Part shown: positions 1 through 6,331 of the stretch, piece after piece
Position numbering within the stretch: position 1 is the stretch's first letter
Layout of the letters: each line of letters starts with the position of its first letter
Assembly (NCBI GenBank): GCA_947631805.1
Contig: CANRNA010000005.1
Location: 1-24,000, forward strand
Length of the DNA stretch: 24,000 bases
From: an uncultured Oscillospiraceae bacterium
Lineage (GTDB): Bacteria > Bacillota > Clostridia > Oscillospirales > Oscillospiraceae
Direction: 5' to 3'
Translations under genes and position numbers: made by a program
The notes under the pieces: generated by a model
Database searches by the model: none
What the model was told of the DNA's origin: nothing
Seen by the model: only the letters and a program-made list of their open reading frames with translations

Positions 1-273
1 GCCATGCAGGACCCGAAGAATGCCAAGAAGCCCGAGGCCATCATCGAGAAGATCGTCATGGGCGGCATCGAGAAGTATTACAAGGAGATCTGCCTCCTGC
101 AGCAGGCCTATGTGAAGGGCGAGGGCGAGGACGTGGCCGCCCATGTGGCCGCCGTCGCCAAGGAAGTGGGCGCTCCCATCGCTGTGAAGAGCTACCTGCG
201 CTTCGAGAAGGGCGAGGGCATCGAGAAGCGCCAGGACGACCTGGCCGCCGAAGTTGCCAAGATGATCGGCTGA
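1..273 (+). CDS. tsf: Elongation factor Ts, C-terminal part (5' end outside window)
   Basis: This is the 3' end of the gene for EF-Ts, the cytosolic nucleotide exchange factor that regenerates EF-Tu-GTP during translation. The reading frame is open from base 1, and the first visible ATG (position 4) is internal. The visible 90 residues carry the typical C-terminal EF-Ts pattern: a KPEAIIEKIV helix, GGIEKYYKEICLLQQAYVK, and the strongly conserved tail around GEGIEKRQDDLAAEV, ending at a TGA at 271-273. In most bacteria tsf follows rpsB, so rpsB is expected just left of the window. A strong hairpin terminator follows 24 bases after the stop, so this is the end of its transcription unit. The identification is secure; only the missing N-terminus limits it. 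Confidence 0.95.
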   Translation, partial: AMQDPKNAKKPEAIIEKIVMGGIEKYYKEICLLQQAYVKGEGEDVAAHVAAVAKEVGAPIAVKSYLRFEKGEGIEKRQDDLAAEVAKMIG

Positions 274-287
274 GAGACAAAACACCA

Positions 288-329
288 TAAAAACAATGAG
301 GACCTGCTCTCGCAGGTCCTCGTTCGTTA
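288..329. terminator. Bidirectional intrinsic terminator between tsf and the ATP-grasp gene
   Basis: There is a perfect 10-bp stem, GAGGACCTGC at 298-307 and GCAGGTCCTC at 312-321, with a TCTC loop. On the plus strand it is followed by GTTCGTT. On the minus strand the complement of the A-run at 289-293 gives a stretch of Us a few bases after the stem. It therefore fits the convergent ends of both genes and is probably used by both. Confidence 0.85.
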
Positions 330-338
330 TTCCGGCTG

Positions 339-1538
339 TCAGGACTTGTCCTTTTCCGCGAAGGCGGTGCGGAGGAAGGCGTCCACCTCGTCCCTGGTGT
401 CGAAGCAGCATATCGCCACCTGGTTGCCCATGGCCCCGGACAGGGCGTCGGGCATGCGGGTGAAGAGCTTTGCATGGGGACGGTACTTGTCCTCCAGCTC
501 CGGCAAGGTGAGCACGTAGTCGCACTCGTCCCGCCGCCCGGCGTAGACGCAGTAGCTGTGGGGGCCGTCGTAGGTGTGGCGGGCCTCGTCAAAGGCCACC
601 ATATCCGCCCAGAGCTGGTACACGTCCGCGCTCTGGCTGAAATTGAGCATGTCCGGGGTGAAGCCACCCGCCGGGCGCATATTTACCTCCAGGGCCACGA
701 TGTCCCCCGCCTTGCCAAGACCGGCCTTGTCCGCCGTCAGGCGGAAGAACTCCAGGTGGAAGAACCGGCTGAAGGCGCCGAAGGCCTTCAGCGTGGCCCG
801 CCCGGCCTTTTCCACCTCGGGGGGGATGGACTTGTCCACGTAGTAGGAGCAGGGCTGGTGCTCGTTGACCATGTCCATGATGGAGGTGGGGGAGATGTGG
901 CTGGCGGCAAAGAGGACCTGGCCCCGGGAGTCGCAGATGCCGTCGTAGGTGGTGACCATCCCGGGGACGAACTCCTCCATCAGGTAGGGCGCTTCCGGCC
1001 TGGAGGCGAAAAAGGCCGCCGCGTCCTGCTCGTTTTTCAGCTTGTATGTGGCGGCGGCGCCCACGCCGTTGTCGGGCTTGACCACCACAGGCCAGCCCAC
1101 CTGGCCGATGAAATCCATGGCCTCCTCCAGGCCGGTAACCGGGGCGCACCGGGCGGCGGGGACCCCTGCCTGCTCATAATAGGCCTTCATGGCGGTCTTG
1201 CTCTTGAACTTGCCGATCTGGTCGGCCTTCAGGCCGGTGGTCACGTTGAAGTCCGTCCGCAGCCGGGCGTCCTGCTCCAGCCAGTACTCGTTGTTGGACT
1301 CTATCCAGTCGATTTTCCCGTACCGGTAAGAGAAATAGGCCACCGCCCGGAACACCTGGCCGTAGTCCTCCAGGGTGTCCACCCGGTAATACTCGGTCAG
1401 GGCGTCGCGCAGCTCCGGCCGCAGCTGGTCATAGGGGCTGTCGCCTATCCCCAGCACGGTGACGCCGTTGCCCGCCAGGCAGGCGCAGAAGTGCCAGTAG
1501 GCCTCCGGGAAGTTGGGGGAGATGAAGACAAAATTCAT
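339..1538 (-). CDS. ATP-grasp domain ligase of unknown substrate
   Basis: This is a predicted cytosolic ATP-dependent carboxylate-amine/thiol ligase (399 aa). Residues 1-110 form an N-terminal Rossmann-like region. The ATP-grasp core follows, with the nucleotide-binding lysine loop VVVKPDNGVGAA around K154, the acidic hinge LMEEF (187-191), and the metal-binding strand ALEVNMRPAGG with E284, N286 and R288. The family is clear, but nothing in the sequence or neighbours identifies the acceptor substrate. The upstream ATG at 1571 gives 11 more residues, but it lies only 5 bases from a consensus -10 box and so would sit at or before the transcript start. The ATG at 1538, preceded by an AAAGAAAAGAG stretch, is preferred. 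It is divergent from the nicotinamidase gene and convergent with tsf, so probably monocistronic. Confidence 0.85.
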   Translation of the reverse strand: MNFVFISPNFPEAYWHFCACLAGNGVTVLGIGDSPYDQLRPELRDALTEYYRVDTLEDYGQVFRAVAYFSYRYGKIDWIESNNEYWLEQDARLRTDFNVTTGLKADQIGKFKSKTAMKAYYEQAGVPAARCAPVTGLEEAMDFIGQVGWPVVVKPDNGVGAAATYKLKNEQDAAAFFASRPEAPYLMEEFVPGMVTTYDGICDSRGQVLFAASHISPTSIMDMVNEHQPCSYYVDKSIPPEVEKAGRATLKAFGAFSRFFHLEFFRLTADKAGLGKAGDIVALEVNMRPAGGFTPDMLNFSQSADVYQLWADMVAFDEARHTYDGPHSYCVYAGRRDECDYVLTLPELEDKYRPHAKLFTRMPDALSGAMGNQVAICCFDTRDEVDAFLRTAFAEKDKS

Positions 1539-1575
1539 AGCGGATACTCTTTTCTTTATTGATTTAAGCATTTAC

Positions 1576-1604
1576 ATTATATAGCGTATCCGCCCGGATT
1601 GCAA
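1576..1604 (-). promoter_or_regulatory. Sigma-A type promoter for the ATP-grasp gene
   Basis: On the minus strand, the -35 TTGCAA (complement of 1599-1604) and the -10 TATAAT (complement of 1576-1581) are separated by exactly 17 bases. The expected start of transcription is near 1568-1570, which rules out the ATG at 1571 as a translation start. Confidence 0.75.
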
Positions 1605-1620
1605 GAGGCATTGCGCCGGG

Positions 1621-1649
1621 TTGACAGGGGGCGGCCGAGAGGGTAAAAT
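1621..1649 (+). promoter_or_regulatory. Sigma-A type promoter for the nicotinamidase-like gene
   Basis: A perfect -35 TTGACA (1621-1626) is followed after 17 bases by TAAAAT (1644-1649). The predicted transcript would begin near 1656, at the AAGGAG ribosome binding site (1656-1661), giving a very short leader. The -35 box lies only 16 bases from the -35 of the divergent ATP-grasp promoter. Confidence 0.75.
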
Positions 1650-1670
1650 GGCCCCAAGGAGATGATCGTG

Positions 1671-2192
1671 ATGCGAAAGATACTGCTTGTCATCGACATG
1701 CAAAAGGATTTCATAGACGGGGCCCTGGGCACGCGGGAGGCGGAGGCCATCGTGGACCGGGTGGCGGCGGAGATAGAGAAATATCCCCGGTGGGATGTTT
1801 TTGCAACCAGGGACACCCATCCGGAAAACTACCTGGACACCCAGGAGGGGCGTGCCCTGCCTGTGGTACACTGCGTGAAGGGCACCCCCGGCTGGGCGCT
1901 GAACGAGAAGATAGCCCGAGCTCTGGGGGAGGCCGAGATCGTGGACAAGCCCACCTTTGGCTCCGTGGCTCTGGCGGAGAAGCTGGCGGCCATGGGCCAG
2001 CGGGAGGAGCTGGACGTGACATTGGTGGGGCTGTGCACCGATATATGCGTGGTGTCCAACGCCCTGCTGGTGAAGGCGTTTTTACCGGAGACGCCGGTGC
2101 ACGTCATCGCGGCGTGCTGCGCCGGGGTGACGCCGGAGAGCCACGCCGCCGCCCTCCAGACCATGAAGATGTGCCAGGTGGACGTGGTGTAA
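1671..2192 (+). CDS. pncA: Nicotinamidase-like cysteine hydrolase (isochorismatase fold)
   Basis: This is a 173-aa cysteine hydrolase of the isochorismatase superfamily, probably converting nicotinamide to nicotinate in NAD salvage. The catalytic triad is visible: D9 in VIDMQKDF, K93 in VDKPTFGS and C126 in LCTDICVVSN. The metal-binding pattern that separates nicotinamidases from simple isochorismatases also appears present: D48 and H50 in RDTHPENY, and H67 in VVHCVKGTPG. Length is slightly below that of E. coli PncA. The ATG at 1662 touches the AAGGAG site directly, so the ATG at 1671, nine bases after it, is the better start. It has its own promoter and terminator and so is probably monocistronic. 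A related amidohydrolase substrate cannot be excluded; the family assignment is firm and the nicotinamide specificity moderate. Confidence 0.85.
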   Translation: MRKILLVIDMQKDFIDGALGTREAEAIVDRVAAEIEKYPRWDVFATRDTHPENYLDTQEGRALPVVHCVKGTPGWALNEKIARALGEAEIVDKPTFGSVALAEKLAAMGQREELDVTLVGLCTDICVVSNALLVKAFLPETPVHVIAACCAGVTPESHAAALQTMKMCQVDVV

Positions 2193-2210
2193 AGGCCCGA
2201 TAAAATGCCC

Positions 2211-2225
2211 GGAGGCAGTGCCTCC
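2211..2225. repeat. Short inverted repeat downstream of pncA-like gene
   Basis: GGAGGCAGTGCCTCC is a perfect inverted repeat that can fold as a 5-bp stem. It lies between the stop codon and the larger terminator hairpin and has no U-run of its own, so its role is unclear. Confidence 0.4.
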
Positions 2226-2253
2226 GTGGCGGATAAGGAAGTGTTTTTGAAAC

Positions 2254-2298
2254 GGTACGGTGCAGTCCCCTTGGGGGGCCGCACCGTATCCATTTTTC
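2254..2298 (+). terminator. Intrinsic terminator after the pncA-like gene
   Basis: GGTACGGTGC (2254-2263) pairs with GCACCGTATC (2281-2290) through one G-T wobble, and an inner CCCC/GGGG extension tightens the stem. The run ATTTTTCTTTT follows. The hairpin also sits just past the stop of the convergent anti-sigma gene, where the minus-strand tail is less T-rich, so it may act weakly in that direction too. Confidence 0.8.
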
Positions 2299-2301
2299 TT
2301 T

Positions 2302-3489
2302 TCACTCGGTCATGACCACGATATAGGTGGTGACGGTCCCGTCCTCCTCTGCCGTCATGCGGACACCCCACACCGGCTGGGCGTCCACATCCGCCCACAC
2401 GACATCGTCAAAGGGTATCGCCCACCGGTCCCTGCCGTGCAGGAACACAGTGTCGCCCCACTGGTCCTTCCCAAACTGAAATTCCTGCGTGACCTTCTCA
2501 CCGCCGTACTCCGTCTCGTACAGGCACAGACCGTTTTCGTCCGGTATGAGGGTCCGCTCCGTACCGGGGACCGGCTCGCCCATTATGGAGAGGAAGGTCC
2601 GTATGGTGCTTTTCCAGGTGGGTTCGTCCCAGTCCGGCTGATACACCACGCCGTCGTTGGGATACCGGCTGTCCGCCAGGTCCAGGATGGTCCGGGCGGC
2701 GTTCTGGTCTGCCAGGGCCTCGTCCACCGGCAGCTCAAATACCGCGCTGGCGCCCTCATAAGCCGGGTCAGGGGAGATGGCTCCGGTGGTCTCGTCGAAC
2801 AAAAAGGCGTCCTCGCCCACGTAGCGCCCGGTGCACACCCCCAGGTACAGCCCCCGGTCGGCAAAGCAGGTAAAGTCGGCGCAGTCCGCCACGATGTAGG
2901 CCACGCCCTCGTACTGGGCGTAAAGGAGTGTTCTTCCCGCCAGCAGGCCGTTCACGTGCCAGGGGGCATGGCCCCGGACCAGAGGCGTGACGGTCACGTC
3001 GTTGGTGAGCTCTGAAAATTCGCGGGGCGGTATCTCCTCCATGCCCTCCACATCCGTGCGGGTCACGGCCACCACGGCGTAGAAGTGGCCGCCGTCGGCC
3101 AGGTGGCCTCCGCGGGAGGAATATACGTCTCCGGCGGAGCGGGACACCGCCCGCAGGGAAAAGGTATAGTCCCCCGCGGTGACCGTCTCGTTCATCTCCG
3201 TCACGGCCTCGCCCTCGAACAGCTCCGCCAAGCCGGGCACATCCATCAGCTCCGCCAGTTCCCCCGCCCGCAGATACCGGGCGGCGGCATAGGCCCCGGT
3301 GCCCAGCAGCACCAGCGCCGCCGCTGCCGCGGCCAGAAACGCGGGCCGGACTAGCCGGGGCCTCCGTTTCTCCTTGCGGTCGGCAAGCGCGGTCTCCAGC
3401 CGGTCCTTCCATTCGGGTCCCGGCGCCAGGTCAACGCTGTACGCCTCCCGCAGAAGCAGGTCCAGTCTTTCCTCACAGTCCAATGTCAT
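2302..3489 (-). CDS. Membrane-anchored anti-sigma-like protein, partner of the upstream ECF sigma factor
   Basis: This is a 395-aa predicted single-pass membrane protein. An acidic cytosolic N-terminus (about 1-47, starting MTLDCEERLDLLL) could contact the sigma factor. It is followed by a basic stretch, one Ala/Leu-rich transmembrane helix (about 48-70), and a large, probably extracytoplasmic domain of about 320 residues rich in acidic and aromatic residues. No zinc-binding HxxxCxxC anti-sigma motif is visible, so the anti-sigma role is inferred from topology and gene order. The start ATG lies inside the 3' end of the sigma-factor gene (17-base overlap), a classic arrangement for translational coupling. 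The C-terminal domain is not recognised with certainty; similar two-gene units in clostridia often carry DUF4179-like or related sensory domains. Confidence 0.7.
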   Translation of the reverse strand: MTLDCEERLDLLLREAYSVDLAPGPEWKDRLETALADRKEKRRPRLVRPAFLAAAAAALVLLGTGAYAAARYLRAGELAELMDVPGLAELFEGEAVTEMNETVTAGDYTFSLRAVSRSAGDVYSSRGGHLADGGHFYAVVAVTRTDVEGMEEIPPREFSELTNDVTVTPLVRGHAPWHVNGLLAGRTLLYAQYEGVAYIVADCADFTCFADRGLYLGVCTGRYVGEDAFLFDETTGAISPDPAYEGASAVFELPVDEALADQNAARTILDLADSRYPNDGVVYQPDWDEPTWKSTIRTFLSIMGEPVPGTERTLIPDENGLCLYETEYGGEKVTQEFQFGKDQWGDTVFLHGRDRWAIPFDDVVWADVDAQPVWGVRMTAEEDGTVTTYIVVMTE

Positions 3490-3982
3490 ACGCCTTCAGC
3501 TCCTCTCTCAGTTGTTCTCTCGCCCGGTGCAGGCGGCTCTTCACCGTCCCTATGGGCACTCCCAGCAGCACGGCGATCTGCTCCACAGACATATCCGACC
3601 CATAGTAGAGCGCCACCGGCACCCGCAGTTTTTCCGGCAGCCGGTCCGCCAAGGACCGCACCAGCCGGGCCTCCTCCCGGGCGATATACCCTTCTTCCAC
3701 GCCCTCGCCCCTATCCGGCAGCGCCTCGTCCAGGGGTTCCATCGGCGCCGCCCGTCGTCGGCGGGCGTACTTTCTCTGTCGGCTCTGCCACAGCCGCAGG
3801 GCCATGGCATACAACAGCCCCAGAGGTTCCCGTGCCGCCGTCAGCTTTTCCGGCCGCTCCAGCGCCCGGACCCAGGTGTCCTGCATCAGCTCCTCCGCCT
3901 CCTGCCTGTCATAGGCGAGGCTCCGGCAAAACCGCCACAGCGCGGGGGCGTATCTCTCTGCCTCCCGAAGCAGGTCGTCCAT
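3473..3982 (-). CDS. ECF-type RNA polymerase sigma factor
   Basis: This is a 169-aa group IV (ECF) sigma-70 factor that would direct RNA polymerase to a small stress or envelope regulon. Region 2 is seen in the LWRFCRSLAYDRQEAEELMQDTWVRAL segment. Region 4 carries the helix-turn-helix in LPEKLRVPVALYYGSDMS followed by VEQIAVLLGVPIGTVKSRLH. A basic linker with several Arg residues lies between them. The longer frame from ATG 4051 adds 23 unlikely residues. The ATG at 3982 has an excellent AAAGGAGG site (complement of 3989-3996) at six-base spacing, so it is chosen. It overlaps the downstream membrane-protein gene by 17 bases, which argues for a sigma/anti-sigma pair. The target regulon is unknown. 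Confidence 0.88.
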   Translation of the reverse strand: MDDLLREAERYAPALWRFCRSLAYDRQEAEELMQDTWVRALERPEKLTAAREPLGLLYAMALRLWQSRQRKYARRRRAAPMEPLDEALPDRGEGVEEGYIAREEARLVRSLADRLPEKLRVPVALYYGSDMSVEQIAVLLGVPIGTVKSRLHRAREQLREELKAYDIGL

Positions 3983-4016
3983 CCGCCGCCTCCTTTCTGT
4001 GTCGTTCTCATCCGGA

Positions 4017-4044
4017 TAGTCGCCGCGGCTGGGCGATCGGTTCC
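4017..4044 (-). promoter_or_regulatory. Possible ECF-type promoter upstream of the sigma gene (tentative)
   Basis: On the minus strand GGAACC (complement of 4039-4044) resembles an ECF -35 AAC motif and is followed after 16 bases by CGACTA (complement of 4017-4022), loosely like an ECF -10. ECF genes often regulate themselves, which makes the location suggestive, but the match is weak. Confidence 0.25.
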
Positions 4045-4212
4045 GTTTCATCGGAAAATATCTGCCATGATGTTGTCTCCGGGAAAGAAAAAGCGCCCAA
4101 GCTTTTACACTTGAACGCTATGATCCAATATCTCATGCTTATGCGGTTTATGGCCTTCCGACCAACAGGAACTGATCCAGCCGCGGGGAAACGGAACGGC
4201 GATGCTGAGCGC

Positions 4213-4240
4213 AAAAGCCACTGCGACGCCTGTCGCTGGC
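4213..4240 (-). terminator. Probable terminator of the BMP-type ABC operon
   Basis: GCCA/TGGC and GCGAC/GTCGC form a bulged stem (4217-4240) with a GCCT loop. On the minus strand the stem is followed directly by TTTTGCGC. On the plus strand a T-rich tract (4251-4259) lies 11 bases away, too distant for a classic terminator. It sits about 60 bases past the last permease stop. Confidence 0.5.
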
Positions 4241-4302
4241 ATGAGTAAGAGTTTTTCTTTCCTATCAGCACCTGGCAGTGCCTCGGGGCTTTGTTCTGCC
4301 GG

Positions 4303-5241
4303 TCAGGTCTGCATCTCCGGCAGGCGCTTGGAGCTGTGGCGCTTTCTGCGCTGGGAGCGGACCACCACATAGACCATCATGACGATGGTGATGATGTAGG
4401 GGATGGTGTTGGTAAGGTCGGAGCTGATATAGTCCTGCAGCCGCAGGCCGATGGCGTCGAAAAAGCCGAACATCAGCGCCGCCGCATAGGCCACGGCGGG
4501 GTTGGCCTTGCTGAAGATCACGCAGGCGAAGGCGATATAGCCCCGGGAGTTGGCCATGTCCTCGGCGAAGGTGCCCTGGAGCTGGCCCAGGGACAGGTGG
4601 GCCCCCGCCAGACCGCACAGCAGCCCGCACAGGATGCTGGCCAGCCACTTCATTTTCTCCGGGGAGATACCGGCGGTGCGAAGGGTCTCGGGCTTTTCCC
4701 CGGAGGCCCGCAGCCAGAAGCCGTAGGGGGTCTTGTATACGAAAAGCCACGCCGCCAGCACAAGCAGCCATGTCAGATAGATGAACAGGGAGTTGTCGTT
4801 CAAAACGGTCCCCAGGAAAGGGATGGCGTCCAGGCCGGGGATGTGGACCGTGGGCAGAGCGGGGTTGCCCTTTGTCCCGGCGGTGCCGAAAATGGACCGG
4901 GACAGAAAGCTCGTCAGCCCCAGGGCGAAGGTGTTCAGGGCCGTGCCGATGATGAACTCGTCGGAGCGGAACTTCACCACGAACAGGGCGAAAAACAGCC
5001 CCACGATCACGCCCATCAGCAGTACCATGGCGATTCCCGCCGCGGCCGAGCCGAACAGGTAGCTGCCCAGCACCCCGAAGAAGGCCCCCATGAGGATCAT
5101 GCCGTCCATGCCGATGTTCATGATGCCCGCGTGCTCCGTCATGGCCCCGCCCAGGGCCGCCAGGGCCACCGGGGTGGCGCTGCGGAGCATCTGGTTGAAG
5201 GTACCGGCGGAGAAGACGCTTTTCAGGATGGTCTCAAACAT
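4303..5241 (-). CDS. BMP/Nup-type ABC transporter permease (second permease)
   Basis: This is a 312-aa inner-membrane permease of the BPD_transp_2 family, the second of two in a probable nucleoside importer (B. subtilis NupQ/YufQ-like). Several hydrophobic helices are visible, with the family's conserved segment GGAMTEHAGIMNIGMDGMILMG near residues 31-52 and FIIGTALNTFALGLTSF near 96-112. The C-terminus is basic. It overlaps the 3' end of the first permease by 8 bases, and the AGGAGG upstream of its ATG lies inside that gene, so translation is likely coupled. It is the last gene of the four-gene operon. Nucleosides are the commonest substrate of this subfamily, but the exact ligand is not shown by the sequence. 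Confidence 0.88.
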   Translation of the reverse strand: MFETILKSVFSAGTFNQMLRSATPVALAALGGAMTEHAGIMNIGMDGMILMGAFFGVLGSYLFGSAAAGIAMVLLMGVIVGLFFALFVVKFRSDEFIIGTALNTFALGLTSFLSRSIFGTAGTKGNPALPTVHIPGLDAIPFLGTVLNDNSLFIYLTWLLVLAAWLFVYKTPYGFWLRASGEKPETLRTAGISPEKMKWLASILCGLLCGLAGAHLSLGQLQGTFAEDMANSRGYIAFACVIFSKANPAVAYAAALMFGFFDAIGLRLQDYISSDLTNTIPYIITIVMMVYVVVRSQRRKRHSSKRLPEMQT

Positions 5242-6331
5242 GCTCCTGTTCCTCCTTCCGCCGGATGTCCGCCCGGGCCCGGCGGCGCATGGCCCCGGTC
5301 CGGAGGGAGGTGAAGATGCCGTTTTCCGCGGCCATGAAGAAGATGATGACCGTCTGGATGATGAGATATATCTGGTTGGGCACCCCGGCGGACAGCTCCA
5401 TGCCCTGGGCGCCTATTTTCAGTATGGCGAAGAAAAACGACAGGCCGATGACTGTCACCGGGTCGTACCGGGCGATCATGGCCACGGTCAGGCCCTCAAA
5501 ATAATACTGGTTGCTGATACTGGAGCGGTAGAGGTGCTCTACCCCGTAGACCCGGAACATGCCCACCAGGCCGCACATCGCCCCGGACACCACTATGCAC
5601 ACGATGACGAGCCTGTCCGTGGAGATGCCGGAGAAGAAGGCGAAGCGGGGGTTCTGGCCGGTGAGCTTCATCTCGAAGCCCAGGCTGGTCTTCTGCATGA
5701 TGTACCAGGTCAGAAAGGTGATGACCACGGCGGCGATGATGGCGGTGGACAGGCTGGAGCCGGAGATGAGGGTCTTGAACCAGTAGCGGGGGTCCAGCCG
5801 CTCCGTGGCGGCCACCATGTTCTTGTTGGCGTTTTTCCAGGGGCCTTTGGCCAGAAACTGGCACAGGCTGGCGGCGATGGTGTTGAGCATGATGGTGGTG
5901 ATGACCTCGTTGACCTTCACCTTCACCTTCAAAAAGCCGGGGAGCAGGGCGTACAGCCCCCCTGTGACCATAGCCGCCAGGGCCGCCGCGGGTATCACGA
6001 GCCAGGGGGAGAGCCCGTTCAGCCACACCCCCACCTGGCAGGAGACCACCGCGCCCAGAAGCAGCTGGCCCTCGCCGCCCACGTTGAAGATGCCCACACG
6101 GGAGCCCAGCACGCAGGCCAGGCCGGTGAGGCACAGCACCATGGCGTATTCCAGAAAGTCTCCCACGTGCCGGGCGTTGGAGAAGGCGCCCCCTATCATG
6201 GCCCCGTAGGCCCTGATAGGGTCGAAGCCCGCCGCCAGCAATATGAGCGCGCCGATGGCGAAAGCCAGCAGCACGCTGAGCACCAGGCTGAGAAGATAGC
6301 CCCAGCGCCGTTTTTTCAGCCGCTCCATCAT
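5234..6331 (-). CDS. BMP/Nup-type ABC transporter permease (first permease)
   Basis: This is a 365-aa integral membrane permease of the BPD_transp_2 family (NupP/YufP-like). The N-terminal basic stretch MMERLKKRRWG is followed by about ten hydrophobic helices. The family hallmark VGIFNVGGEGQLLLGAV lies near residues 79-95, and VNEVITTIMLNTIAASL near 140-156. The start overlaps the stop of the ATPase gene as ATGA (4 bases), with AAGGAGG seven bases upstream; a second Met follows immediately. It forms a heterodimeric pore with the downstream permease. Longer than its partner, as is usual for this pair. Confidence 0.88.
   Translation of the reverse strand: MMERLKKRRWGYLLSLVLSVLLAFAIGALILLAAGFDPIRAYGAMIGGAFSNARHVGDFLEYAMVLCLTGLACVLGSRVGIFNVGGEGQLLLGAVVSCQVGVWLNGLSPWLVIPAAALAAMVTGGLYALLPGFLKVKVKVNEVITTIMLNTIAASLCQFLAKGPWKNANKNMVAATERLDPRYWFKTLISGSSLSTAIIAAVVITFLTWYIMQKTSLGFEMKLTGQNPRFAFFSGISTDRLVIVCIVVSGAMCGLVGMFRVYGVEHLYRSSISNQYYFEGLTVAMIARYDPVTVIGLSFFFAILKIGAQGMELSAGVPNQIYLIIQTVIIFFMAAENGIFTSLRTGAMRRRARADIRRKEEQEHV

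Larger units (their letters stand above)
3983..4302. other. 320-bp intergenic stretch with lower GC; no gene recognised
   Basis: This stretch holds the sigma-factor ribosome binding site, a possible ECF promoter (4017-4044), a less GC-rich segment (about 4060-4215), and a hairpin terminator (4213-4240). Open frames crossing it (for example 4108-4248 plus, 4008-4370 minus) have no recognisable domain or ribosome binding site and look like chance frames. The base composition differs visibly from the flanking genes, but no transposase remnant or terminal repeat was found. Confidence 0.5.

Noticed and set aside
474..1562. Long plus-strand open frame (362 codons) across the ATP-grasp gene
   Set aside because: It is antisense to a gene with clear ATP-grasp motifs; the translation is Gly/Val/His-rich low-complexity sequence typical of a shadow frame in GC-rich DNA.
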